DNA of 64,000 nt from Mesocentrotus franciscanus (lineage: Eukaryota; Echinodermata; Echinoidea; Camarodonta; Strongylocentrotidae). The translations under genes were made by a program, and so were the position numbers. The notes below the pieces were generated by a model that saw nothing but the letters and a program-made list of their open reading frames with translations, was not told the DNA's origin and did no database searches. This document shows positions 1 to 10,000 of the stretch, piece by piece; position 1 is the first letter of the stretch, and each line of letters starts with the position of its first letter. The DNA lies in contig CP137668.1 in assembly GCA_037976565.1 (NCBI GenBank), positions 26,537,906-26,601,905 on the forward strand, written 5' to 3'.

Positions 1-430
1 ACCTGGTTGATAAAATGAGGTATCTAGAATGACGATGTTGGCGGTCAAATATGCATGTTAATGGCGGCGATAATCTCATTGATAGAGTTTCAGATAAAGA
101 CTAGGAAAATTACGAAGACAAGTTTTATAGAGAATTTATATGTTTTTGAAATGTAGATGGAGATGATGATGAGGGTGATAACGAGGAGGGTGATTAAGAT
201 GATGCTGATTGTGATGAAAATGATGACAATGGATGAAAAAACGGTAAAAGTTAGGTTATGAAAATGATGCTGTTGGTGATGACAATGAATGATAAAAAAT
301 GATAAAAATTAAGTAATCACAACGATGACGATGGTGATGATGATGATGATGAATGTGATGATGATGAGGGTGATGATGATGATGATGATGTTGGTGATGT
401 TGATGATGATGGTGATGGTGATAAAGGCAG
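1..430. repeat. GAT-rich imperfect microsatellite
   Basis: Starting near 150 the sequence becomes an imperfect run of GAT/GGT/GAA triplets, densest at 322-425. The first 150 bases are AT-rich without a recognisable gene. Open frames across this run (poly-Asp or poly-Ile) come from the triplet repeat and are not genes. The tract resembles the one at 2,820-3,300. Confidence 0.85.
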
Positions 431-454
431 GCGCGGATGCACGACCCCCGCCTT

Positions 455-596
455 TCTTAAAAAAAGGAAAGGATAGGAAAGGAAAGGAAAGGAAAAGAAA
501 GTAAAGGAAAAGGGAAGAAAGAAGGGCTAAAGGACACTCACTTAACCGTATATAGACCAAGGCCTCGGTCCAGTCCCCCAAAAAAAAAAAAAAAAT
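455..596. repeat. AAAGG purine-rich tract ending in poly(A)
   Basis: Positions 462-530 are almost all purines on the + strand, built from GGAAA pentamers. A 15-16 base A run follows at about 579-595. The poly(A) could be a retroelement tail, but no element body or target-site duplication was found. Confidence 0.7.
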
Positions 597-744
597 TCAA
601 ACGTGGTTTATTTCTAATTAGATACCAGTGATTAACAAATGTTGCTGAAATGACATTATGTTTTCGTTTTTTTCTCACTTTCTTGTAAATTATACTTTTT
701 TGTGAAAAATGACAAATTCCCAATTTATATTCAGGCAAAAAATC

Positions 745-1735
745 CTAAAGTGCCCGTTTTTACATAAATAAGGTGCCCCTTTTTACTTCAGGTAAACGCC
801 CCTTTTTTAAATTTCAAATATTTGACGTTCCACTTTTTTATAAGTGCCTCTTACCAACTCTGATAAGTGCCTCTTTACCTCTGATAATTGTCCTATTCAA
901 ATCTGAGAGGTGCCCATTTCACTTTAACAAGTGCCCTTTTCTTTTGTAATAAGTGCCCCTTCCTCTTCAGGTAAATGCCCCGTTTTATTTTGACACGTGC
1001 CCCCCTTTTTTGTCTTTCTAATAAGTGCCATTTTCCTTCTGATAAATGCCCCTCTTTGTTAAATAAGGTCCACCTCCCCTTTTCATAATTGCCCCTACTC
1101 ACACCTCTGATAAATACCTCTAATATTAAAATCTCATAGGTGCCCCTTTTCCTACGACAATTGCCAATTTTCCTTTGTAATAAGTGCTCCTTTCTATTCT
1201 CACAAGAGCCCCTATTCATCTCAAGTGAGTGCCCCTTTTCAGGTACAAGAAGTGCCCCTTATCACCTCTGATAAGTGCCCATTCACCTCTTACAATTGCC
1301 TTTTTTCAAATCTGAGAGGTGTCCCTTATATTTTGACAAGTGCCTCTTTTTATTCTTATAAGTGCCCCTTCTCATCTCCGGTGAGTGCCCTTATTCAAAT
1401 TTGAGAGATGCCCCCTTTAACTTTGTAATAAGTGCCCCTTTTAATCTCTGATAGGTGCCCCTGTTATTTTGACACATGCCCCCTTGTCCTGCCTAATTCG
1501 TGTCATTTCCTTCTGATAATTGCCCCTAATTCTCCTTTGTAATAAGAGCCCCTTTTCCATTCTCATAAGTGCCTTTTTTTCATTTCTGGTGAGTGCCCCT
1601 TATCAGGTGCGAAAATTGCCCCATCAGTTTTCACCTCTGATAATTCTCCTTTTTACTTTGACATGTGCTTCTTTTCTTTCCTAATAAGTGTCATTTTCCC
1701 TTTGGATTTGTGCCCTTTTTCCTTTCACCATAAAA
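745..1735. repeat. Degenerate minisatellite built on AAGTGCCCCTT
   Basis: About 30 imperfect units of roughly 28-33 bases, each carrying a TAAGTGCCCCTTT-like core followed by a variable TTCA-CTCTGA stretch. Units differ by substitutions and small indels, so the array is old. A 108-codon minus-strand frame across it is a repeat shadow: it only repeats Gly-His-Leu-Leu-type peptides and has no domain. Confidence 0.8.
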
Positions 1736-2819
1736 TGTGTTCATAATTTAAAGCAACTAAGAGCAATTTTTTCATTAATTTCGCCCAAATCTCGCTCGCT
1801 ACGCTCGCTCGCATTTAAATTTGATATATCTTACTAAATATCTTTTCAGTCTTTCATAATTAGATTTTGCTTGATGAACCCCATCAGAATTGTTTTTTTC
1901 CCCTCTTTATAAGATGTAATTTTTCGCACTGCGACATCACAAATCTTAAATGTTTTGCTCGCTCGCAAATAAACATATTCAGACCATCACACCCAACTGC
2001 AAAGTATGATGCTTAAGCAGTATCTTGGACCATGTAAAGAGAGAAACAAACATTGAAATCATCCCTGATAATGTAAACACAATGTAGGGATATACACCGA
2101 TGTCTAAAAATTGCATATTTTCACTTTTTTTTCCAGAAAATGCACCTTTTATTGGTGCCCCCCCCCCCCTCTTTGCAAGACGCTCCACCGCCCCTGGATA
2201 AAATGGGCGGGATATTAACTTATCCTCTCATTGCCCAAAAAGTGAAGAACATTAATGTAAGCAATCAAGTTATTTGTTATAGTGGGTAGATGCAAAGTAT
2301 ACTAGCCACATGAATAATCGACATAACAAAAAACAGTACGCCATAGCTAAAACGTAGTTTGTAAGCCCACATCTTGACCGTTATTGTCAGTATTCGCACC
2401 CCCCTTCAAATACAATTGCCCATTATCCCACCTGGTGGGGATGGGGATTTGTTCTGCCCCGAAAAAAGAAGAAGTTTTTGCTCATTACGCCGCTGGTGCG
2501 CATCATATTTTTCATAGATCTTACAGTTTATTCCGTGCTAGTATTATTAGAGACGAATAATTTGATAGGTAGGACACTAAATTTGGTACATCGGCGTACT
2601 ATATCCATGCGGACTGCACACATAGTCCCGCTTCTTGTGTTTACAGTCTTTTCCCAAGAGAACCTCCTAGGAATCCAAGGCTTATGAATTCATGCTGGAA
2701 AAAGTCACAGATTTTAAATGATATCCTGGCAAAAAATATACACCAAATCGCACGAATTGAGTTTGAAAATTCGTATTTTTCTTCAGCTTCATATAGGGAG
2801 ACATCCACCCTCAGACCCC
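1736..2819. other. Intergenic; GCTCGC clusters and a degenerate hAT-like end
   Basis: No supported gene. CTCGCTCGCTACGCTCGCTC at about 1,792 and a GCTCGCTCGC at about 1,958 belong to a motif seen again near 3,970, 6,350 and 7,080. Around 2,150-2,200 a C run is followed by CCGCCCCTGGAT, the reverse complement of the CAGGGGCGG start of the hAT-like element at 6,752. It is probably a decayed relative. Small frames at 2,478-2,965 show nothing recognisable. Confidence 0.5.
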
Positions 2820-3300
2820 TGGATGAAGGTGATAATGATGATGAAGTTGATGATGATGATGATGATGTTCAGGATAATGTTGATGATGGTGATGACGATG
2901 ATGATGAGGGTGACGACGATCATAATGATGATGCTGATGGTGATGATGTAAATTATAAAAATTAGGAAAATTAGTGACCATTAGGTAATGTACAGAGATT
3001 ATCATTATGAAGATAATTATAATGATGATGAAGGTGATGATGATGAGGGTGGTGATGATAAAGTTGATGATAAAGATGAGGATGATGATGATGATGATTA
3101 TTATTATGATGATGATGATGATGAGGGTGACGACGATCATAATGATGATGCTGATGATGCTGATGTAAATGATAAAAATAAAGAAAATTAGTGACCATTA
3201 GGTAATGAACAAAGATTATCATTATGAAGATAATGATGATGATGATCGAAGGTGATGATGATGAGGGTGATGATGTTGATGATGATGATGATGATGAGAG
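2820..3300. repeat. GAT microsatellite with an internal ~218-bp tandem duplication
   Basis: Imperfect GAT/GAC arrays. A longer unit is duplicated: the stretch containing GTGACCATTAGGTAATG and the following ATTATCATTATGAAGATAAT occurs at about 2,973-3,017 and again at about 3,191-3,235. In both cases it is preceded by a GATGATGAGGGTGACGACGA segment. Poly-Asp and poly-His frames here are artefacts of the repeat. Confidence 0.85.
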
Positions 3301-4048
3301 GAGGAGAAGGAGGAAGAACAAGAGAATGAGAAGCAAAAAGGGGTACCGTCGTGACATTGACGACACCAATAATGGTTAGAAAAAGCAGATGATTATTGAA
3401 AAAAGTAAACAATGTGAGGAATACTGCTAACGTCGTTGTAACTAAAATCTACAATTTAAACCTCATTCAAAGTATGGTGAAAGGCATCTTAAATGCGCAC
3501 GAGACGGGGGATGGCCAGCACTCCCAGGGAATTTACAAAACTTTAATATTTGAGCAACGTTTTCTCTTTTGGTCATTTACAACTTGTATACCATATCTAA
3601 TATTATATCATATTGATTTCATTAGCATATAACTGAAGCACGGCCGTAGTGCTCAGTAATATTTATGCAAAGAAAATATCAGTAAGAGCATAATTATACA
3701 CCTCAACTCGACTGCACAATACCAGACTACAATGAATTGATCACTTTGTCCTAATAGAAAGAGTGCCCTCTATCGGTTGTGTTCTACATTCGTGCTACGC
3801 ATTGAATAATATAGTAGGCCTACCAAAGAGATATCTCTTTGGGCCTACATTGTATTCCTACTAATGGATCGATCTACGATAAGTGTTGTAGTTTGCTGGC
3901 AGTCATGGAGAGGAGAGCCATGGAGGGTGCACGTTTGTCAAGAGGTAGATGGAATGTGAGGGAGCAATGCGAGCGAGCAAGCGGATCGAGTGAGAGAGAG
4001 CCAAAATGATTGTCATATAGTGGCATATCTCATTTTCTCACTTTCATA

Positions 4049-4053
<5 letters not shown>
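3301..4053. other. Intergenic, no gene seen
   Basis: Mixed-composition sequence with a GAGGAG-rich start. It contains a 20-bp perfect palindrome at 3,823-3,842 (listed separately) and a GCGAGCGAGCAAGCGG motif near 3,970. I see no conserved protein in any frame. Confidence 0.5.
3823..3842. repeat. 20-bp perfect palindrome CCAAAGAGATATCTCTTTGG
   Basis: Perfect dyad, extended on both sides by GTAGG(C)CTA / GGGCCTAC with one mismatch. A relative with arms CAAAGAGAT and ATCTCTTTG around a 5-base centre lies at 6,063-6,085. Confidence 0.85.

Positions 4054-4090
<37 letters not shown>
4054..4090. repeat. (CT)n microsatellite
   Basis: Uninterrupted CT dinucleotide run of about 18 units. Confidence 0.95.
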
Positions 4091-4093
<3 letters not shown>

Positions 4094-4283
4094 TGGTCGT
4101 ATTATACTCCGACTAGCTGCTACATGCACTGCTACCGTACAAACTACTAGGCTACGTCTTATACTGATGCTGCTGAGACTACGTCCTGTTGCTACTACTG
4201 TTATGCTAAAAACAACTTTTTGTACCGAAACAAGTAAAGTTTAAATATTTGAAATTTCAGATTGAATTATGATGTAAGCACTA

Positions 4284-4331
4284 AGCAGCAGCAACAACAA
4301 CAAACAACAACAACAACAATAATAATAATAA
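4284..4331. repeat. CAG/CAA/AAT trinucleotide run
   Basis: Compound triplet repeat: two CAG, then CAA units, then AAT units. Confidence 0.9.
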
Positions 4332-5151
4332 CGACGGTGACATAGTCCTACATAAATTATGCTTCTATACCGGGTCTGAACATATATATAGTTGGGAGAC
4401 TAAATCAGGCCCATATCTCCAGCAACAGGATAACAGATACAAACATCTTGAGACAACAATAATGATAGCTAGGCCTTTTTTTGTAGTTTTGCTGTGGCAT
4501 ATAACCATAATCTCGTCATATTTCATGATCATGTGATGTGGTCTTCATGGTTTGTGGTCACGTGTAAAGCTGTCTACGCGGCAAATAAGATGGACAATAT
4601 ACAGATAGAGAAGTAAGGGACACTTATTTAGTTCTTCAACAATGACAAAGTTTTCTCTTAAGGCTCACAAGTATAATTGCAGATGTGGAAATAATAGACC
4701 CCCCAATACAAGTTTCAATGGGCTATTGTTGGATGACAGCGTTGTTGTTGTTCCTTTTCGTTACATATAATTATAATCGGAAACGTCGGCCTATTTACTC
4801 ATAGTTAGACTACTAAATTGACATTCAATGTAACAATGTAATGGTCAATGGGCATATTGTGAGCCACAATAAAAATGCTTGTGATATTTATTTTTAAAAA
4901 AGAAGAAGATAATTTTAATCAAAACCAGAGATTTCCAGGAAGAATAAAACATTTTAATGAGAGAGTACCTTAACTTTCATTTTAAAATAACTGTCGTTAA
5001 TATCTATGAACAAAATTAATGTGACTATACTGGATTTGAATGTTATATCAACATTTCAAAGCATACCTCTCTCTTCTCTCACTATTTTCACTAATTATAT
5101 TTTCGACACATTTGGGCATTGCCTTATAAGCGTAATAACGACAAGTTTACT
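4332..5151. other. Intergenic, no gene seen
   Basis: AT-rich sequence with no recognisable coding frame, RNA gene or transposon end. The 94-codon frame at 5,006-5,290 runs into the following triplet repeat and is not supported as a gene. Confidence 0.4.
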
Positions 5152-5160
5152 ACTACTCTG

Positions 5161-5201
<41 letters not shown>

Positions 5202-5298
5202 GCTACTACTACTATGATGATGATAATAATATTTATAATTATGATAATAATGACAATAATAATAATAACAACAATAATAATAACAATTAATTGTAATA

Positions 5299-5329
<31 letters not shown>

Positions 5330-5333
5330 TAAT
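5152..5333. repeat. Compound CTA / GAT / AAT microsatellite
   Basis: CTA triplets (5,152-5,214) run into GAT/AAT units (5,215-5,333). On the minus strand the ATT-rich part directly follows the SINE-like body at 5,334-5,604, so it may have begun as the tail of that element. Confidence 0.9.
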
Positions 5334-5604
5334 ACCGGGTCATCGGATCAGGCTTGACCGTACACATTATATGCACTTTCTTCACTCCCTGGGGAGGATT
5401 CCAGCTAGGTGCCATTTTACAGACGCTCACAATGATGAGCAAACTGCAATTACTTTTTCGCATTATAACACCTGCATGGGTGGAGACGAAAGAGAAGCCA
5501 AACGTTAATGCGATATAACTGTCGCACCGGGGACCGAACCCGCGACCTTTGCATCTCCAGCCAAGTGTTTAAACCACTCGACTACAACACCTTTTCATGT
5601 GCAT
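5334..5604 (-). mobile_element. tRNA-derived SINE (minus strand)
   Basis: Read on the minus strand from about 5,602, the head is tRNA-like. TGTTGTA (5') can pair with TGCGACA (near 5,519) as a seven-pair acceptor stem with two G-T pairs. An A-box-like GTCGAGTGGTTT and a B-box GGGTTCGGTCCCC follow in the right order. The anticodon arm plus variable region are 4-5 bases too short for a working tRNA. A body of about 180 bp follows, ending in the ATT-rich microsatellite. These are the parts expected of a tRNA-derived SINE. Family not identified. Confidence 0.65.
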
Positions 5605-5712
5605 GGCGGATCCAGTGGCCTTTAACTGCACAGCAAAGTTATTTTCATTTGCAACACTTTTCGACCCCCGCCCCCCCTTCTCCCCAGCCAGAGCCTGGAT
5701 ACGCCACCGCAT
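5605..5712. mobile_element. Very short hAT-like end pair
   Basis: GGCGGATCCAG at about 5,606 and CTGGATACGCC at about 5,694 are near-complementary and match the terminal motif of the element at 6,752-7,056. The interior is about 80 bp and C-rich. No clean 8-bp target duplication is visible, so it could be two decayed ends side by side. Confidence 0.4.
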
Positions 5713-6743
5713 GATTACAGAATGTGTTTAGGCTTAGCGTTCGCTGGTTAAATCATACTAGCTATTCGGAAGGGCAACAAAAAACAAGTATATTGGGACT
5801 TAATATTTATACACACCAAAAGGAGATGGTGACTTTCCTAAAGATACTATAATACACTGAAGGGAAAATGTACATTAGGGTTTATTATGTTTTGCATGTT
5901 CAAGTCAACAAAGTGACGTTGCATATAGATAGACCTGCTCCGTCCAAACTTCGGTTCCATCGCCCGTTATTGTGTACGATTGACATTTACGTACAGGTGC
6001 TATATACATTTCTTTATCTTATCAACGTAAATAATTAAGAAACGAAAACATTAATCATTAACCAAAGAGATTAATTATCTCTTTGCATTAACTAAGAGCA
6101 AAGAGGGTGTGGAGGCCTAATGTATTGTAATGTGATATGAAACTTCGTTGATGAATAGGCCCTATCAATATTCTTCCATAAACATATAAATTCATCTTTT
6201 TATAACCTTTTTATAATCAAAGCACCCATTTGAGAATTAAATAAAAAGTTTCGCGTCATGCACCCCGATACCAAATTTATCACAAAAGCACTCGTTAAGT
6301 CCCATAAACATACATACGGGCAAATTTTTTACTAAATTTTGCGAGTGAGTGAAGCGAGCGAGCAATTAAAACAAAAAAGTGGTCTTAGAAATGTAATCAA
6401 ACTAGACACATGATCAGCATGTAAGATATCAAATCACGCGGGCATCTTGTTGCCGAATACATGAATACAAAAGTCAAATATTCAATCACATCGATTCACG
6501 AATATAAGGATATTCGGGCATCTTCTTGCCCAGAATTGTCCTGTTTCTAAATGTTGCGAGGGTGTGAAACGAACGAGGGTGGTATAATTGTAATTTCGAT
6601 TAAAAAAAAGGATGATATATTCGGGCACCTTGCTGCTCCGAATATAATGATATTCTGGCACCTCAATCGCTGTCGAAAAAACGAATATTCGGGCACCTCT
6701 AAACAATATGAGGTATTCGGCATTTTGCTGCAAGAAATCATTT
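5713..6743. other. Intergenic with ATTCGGGCACCT short repeats
   Basis: No gene supported. A short motif resembling ATTCGGGCACCTTGCTGC recurs in both orientations or decayed form near 6,425, 6,510, 6,620, 6,655, 6,690 and 6,715, suggesting a small local tandem or nested family. A dyad lies at 6,063-6,085, and GCGAGCGAGCAATT occurs near 6,355. Confidence 0.5.
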
Positions 6744-7064
6744 TGTGCATGCAGGGGCGGATCCAGCCGGCGGCAAGAGAGGGGGCCGAAAAAGGTGCCC
6801 ACTTCCTGCGAAAATTTGAAAACCGTGCCGGCCGATTTTATTTTCCGCTCACGGTGGGGGGGGGTAGTGAGCCAAATTTTTTAATTTTTTTTTGCCTCCG
6901 AAATTTGAAAATTGGATAATCGTGCCGGTCGATTTTTCGCCCCACTTTTTAACCACCACCCCCCCCCCTTTGAGCGTCAGGGGAGGGGGCCCATCTTCTT
7001 TTTTTATACAAAAAAAGGGTGTTTTAATTTAGGCCTACCCCCTGGATCCGCCACAGTGTGCATG
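6744..7064. mobile_element. Non-autonomous hAT-like MITE with 8-bp target duplication
   Basis: The element is 6,752-7,056 (305 bp). The left end is CAGGGGCGGATCCAG (6,752-6,766). The right end is CTGGATCCGCCACAG (7,042-7,056), whose complement CTGTGGCGGATCCAG matches the left end over its inner 11 bases. The 8-bp direct repeat TGTGCATG lies immediately outside both ends (6,744-6,751 and 7,057-7,064). Eight-base target duplications and ends beginning CAG are typical of hAT transposons. The interior has no transposase frame. It contains two copies of a GAAAATT(G)TGCCGG-type subrepeat and G/C runs. Confidence 0.9.
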
Positions 7065-8528
7065 TCTATAAATGTAACGAGCGAGAAAAGCGAGCGAGGA
7101 AGAAAAACACTTTACTTTTAAAATGTCATATCCTCATGAAAATACATAGCGGTTTTTAATATATATTTGTGTAGAATCTACGCGAAATTGACGTTATTTC
7201 AAAATAGATTTTTTATATAACTAAATTATATAAACTCTGGTTGAAAAACGCTGATATAAATCATAATCATGATGATTGATGTAATGTGAGCAAAAAGGTA
7301 ACACAAAGATATCAGAAAAATGTAGATGAAACGATAAGCAAAAGCGTACTTAAAAACGCAGCAAAACGTTATGTGGATGAACGGTTAAAAGGTCATGTCC
7401 CATTGCCCATTGGGCCCAACTGTTTTCATCTTCGTGCAAAGCGATCAGCGTTTGTTATAGGGCAGTGTAGTAAATTTAGACAAATGTATAAAATTATTAA
7501 AAAGAAAAAACATATAAAAAAAACATTCAGACACAATTCACAGTTCTTCTTTCGCGTTCCATAGATGTAAATTGCAAGCGTTCCCATATCTGGTGCTGCG
7601 AAAGTTGGTGGAAAGTAAAATCGTCTCTTTTTCACGACTTTTTATAATAATCACTTGTATTGTCAGAAGACGTGTGTCGATAAACCTGCAGTGACAGCAG
7701 ATTGTACCATTATTGGTGAGTGTATTATAATTATAGTTCATATAAATCGTGTCTTGTTTGGTTTTTGCACTTCGCCGATCGCCTCGGCTCGTCGTCTTCG
7801 GCCTTCGCTAGCGCTTTGCGCTTCTATTTTTTACACTGCTGGGCCGGCGCACAGTGGGCCAGCCAGAGAGGAGCCAATTTTTCAATTTCAATTTCAATTT
7901 CAATTTATTGTCCAATATTGGAAATTTGTTTTGCTCACATTTTACAAACGTGCAAAGAATCAAAATAAGTTTACATACACAATATATCATATACTTTGAC
8001 GTAGAAATTCTTCAGAATATTGCTATACAGAAATTTTCTTACGTTATTTATAAAACAAAATAGGTCTAGTCTAAGTGAATTATTTTAAACTGTTCGAGTG
8101 AACGGGATGGCCCGGAAAGGTTACAAAAATAACATTATAGAAAATACAGTTATAAAGAAGAACGTAAAATTCAGGTAGCATTTTGATTGTATTTGCGAAT
8201 CGAGAAAGGAACGAAGGAATTTAGAAAACGTTGAGTGCGACAGTTCATTGAACGAAGTCGTTTACCAGAACGCATAACAACATAGTATGGAAAGAGTGGG
8301 TGATTTTCGTTTTTCATAATTTCAAAGTGCGCCAAAACTCATTTTTGGTGATTTGTTTTTTTAATTTTTTTTCTTGCCCAGCTGAGAGATAATACATTGA
8401 AGAATACCTCAGCAAAATATTGAATTCCGGTTTGCACAATAAGGGTATAGATCTAAATTTACTCCTTCAAACTACAGAATCTTAGAAGATAGATCATGAT
8501 ATAGGCTAGGACCTAGGTGACAGGTCTA
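7065..8528. other. Intergenic; GCGAGCGAG motif and TTTCAA microsatellite
   Basis: GCGAGAAAAGCGAGCGAGG near 7,080 continues the dispersed motif. Positions about 7,877-7,906 are a TTTCAA hexamer repeat directly followed by TTTATTGTCCAATATTGG, a sequence that may be the tail of a retroelement. Frames of 60-114 codons in 7,286-8,063 have no recognisable domain, and several are shadows of the hexamer. Confidence 0.4.
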
Positions 8529-9416
8529 GAGTAGAGGAGGGAGTTTTCGGCCACTTAAGGCAAAATCCTATTTTTGGACTCTTTTACTTCCTATTTATTA
8601 TTTTTTTTGTTCAAATCATGAAGCCAATACTATTATTATTCAAACAAAAAAAGAATCCCAGAAAAAAATCATGAACTGCCATGGCAATATTGATTTTCAT
8701 TTTCACTGTTTCGGCGGTAGTTTTCGGCCTAGCCCTAGGCCCTAGCGAGGCAGTTTTCGGCCGCATGTCCAAAGTCAATAGGGAGCGCGCGCCATGCGTT
8801 CGCCCGCTGATCCCTAGCGCGTGCGGCCAGAGCACGTAATCCCCCGCATGGCCGAAAACTACACCTGCGGGTGCCGTGATCAGAAATTGGAATCTAGACT
8901 ATATAGAGATACGGCGCTATAGTATCCGACTGATAGGATAACAGACATGCGGTGAGAAACATTTGAGCTTGTGATGATAAAAAAATCTGACTCTAAATCT
9001 GGAAAATACTTGAAATACAGCTCATTTTATGGGACCCATATTCCTTACAGACACGCGTAAGATATTCCATTTTTCAGATTCCGGTAGCGGGACCGCCGAT
9101 TACTGTACATCGCTAAAATGTGATATTTAAGGGTACATTTTCCATTGCAAATGTGGTTCTCCAGTGACTCTGCCATGTTATTGTATGTGTGTGATACGTG
9201 ATATGCTGTTATGCAATGTATTTTAAAGGATTTATATTTAGGGATACATTTTCCATTGCAAATGTGGTTCTCCAGTGACTCTGCCATGTTATTGTATGTG
9301 TGTGATACGTGATAATATATGCTGTTATGCAATGTAGGCCTATTTTAAAGGATTTTACCATGCATCCAACGGACGGGCGGAAAACTGCCTCTGGCCGAAA
9401 ACTGCCTCCTCTACTC
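8529..9416. mobile_element. 888-bp non-autonomous DNA transposon with TA flanks
   Basis: The left end GAGTAGAGGAGGGAGTTTTC is followed by GGCC, and the right end is GGCC followed by GAAAACTGCCTCCTCTACTC. They form a terminal inverted repeat of about 24 bp with one mismatch. TA dinucleotides lie directly outside both ends (8,527-8,528 and 9,417-9,418), as in Tc1/mariner-like insertions. The core GGCAGTTTTCGGCC recurs inside near 8,712, 8,745, 8,848 (inverted) and 9,380. No transposase is encoded. A ~110-bp tandem duplication lies inside. Confidence 0.8.
9121..9350. repeat. ~110-bp direct tandem duplication inside the transposon
   Basis: Two adjacent, nearly identical copies start at about 9,121 and 9,231. 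Both contain CATTTTCCATTGCAAATGTG and end in TGCTGTTATGCAATGTA. The second copy carries small insertions. Confidence 0.9.
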
Positions 9417-9757
9417 TATTCACAGTTTTTTTAGTGCAAAAGCTAAAGTGACTTATTTTATAAATCCTTCAATTTAACAATAAAAAATAATATGAAATGT
9501 AATTTTGCAGCCAAAGTGGATACATGTAGACTACAGGTATGTGAAGATGTAAAGAGTGGAAAAAACTTGTTGCATATCTCATTCATCTGATGATCTCGGT
9601 CCGGCCGAACTGGTACCCCACACAGTACCCCATAGGACGTACTTCAATCTATGTATAGAGGCGGTCAGAGGAGCCAGATGTAATCTCAGTGGAACAACCG
9701 TCGATATCACAGACTAAAGCTTTCGGTCTAGGTTGCTCGCTGCTAGCTGCTGTGAGT

Positions 9758-9920
9758 GTAGACCAAAAATTCTGTCTCTTTCGTTCATTAGCCTCTGATT
9801 TGGGTAGGATCGGCTCCTCTCTTTATTTGGGTAGGGTCGGCTCCTCTCTTTAGAAAGAGAGGAGCCAACCCTACCCAAATCAGAGGCTAACGAACGAAAG
9901 AGACAGAATTTTCGGTCTAC
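9758..9920. repeat. Foldback element with ~65-bp arms
   Basis: The left arm starts GTAGACC and the right arm ends GGTCTAC. In between, the stretch with CTGTCTCTTTCGTTC, GCCTCTGATTTGGGTAGG and GGCTCCTCTCTTT is repeated in inverted orientation, so the strand can fold into a long hairpin. The left arm has an extra 28-bp direct repeat of TTGGGTAGG-TCGGCTCCTCT. A third copy in the left-arm orientation follows at 9,923-10,000. Confidence 0.9.
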
Positions 9921-9922
9921 TG

Positions 9923-10000
9923 TGAGCCTAGACCGAAGATTTCTGTCTCTTTCGTTCGTTAGCCTCTGATTTGGGTAGGGTCGGCTCCTCTCTTTAAAGA
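9923..10000. repeat. Third, direct copy of the foldback arm
   Basis: Starts TGTGAGCCTAGACCGAAGAT and continues through the same CTGTCTCTTTCGTTC-GGCTCCTCTCTTT sequence as the left arm of the hairpin at 9,758. This gives a direct-inverted-direct arrangement. Confidence 0.9.

Noticed and set aside
893..1219. 108-codon minus-strand frame rich in GHLL/KGH repeats
   Set aside because: Shadow of the AAGTGCCCCTT minisatellite.
2811..3369. Poly-His, poly-Ile and poly-Asp frames
   Set aside because: Direct translation of GAT/ATC triplet repeats in all frames.
5519..5602. A functional tRNA gene on the minus strand
   Set aside because: Acceptor, D-arm and T-arm features are present, but the anticodon arm plus variable region are several bases too short. 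A SINE head fits better.
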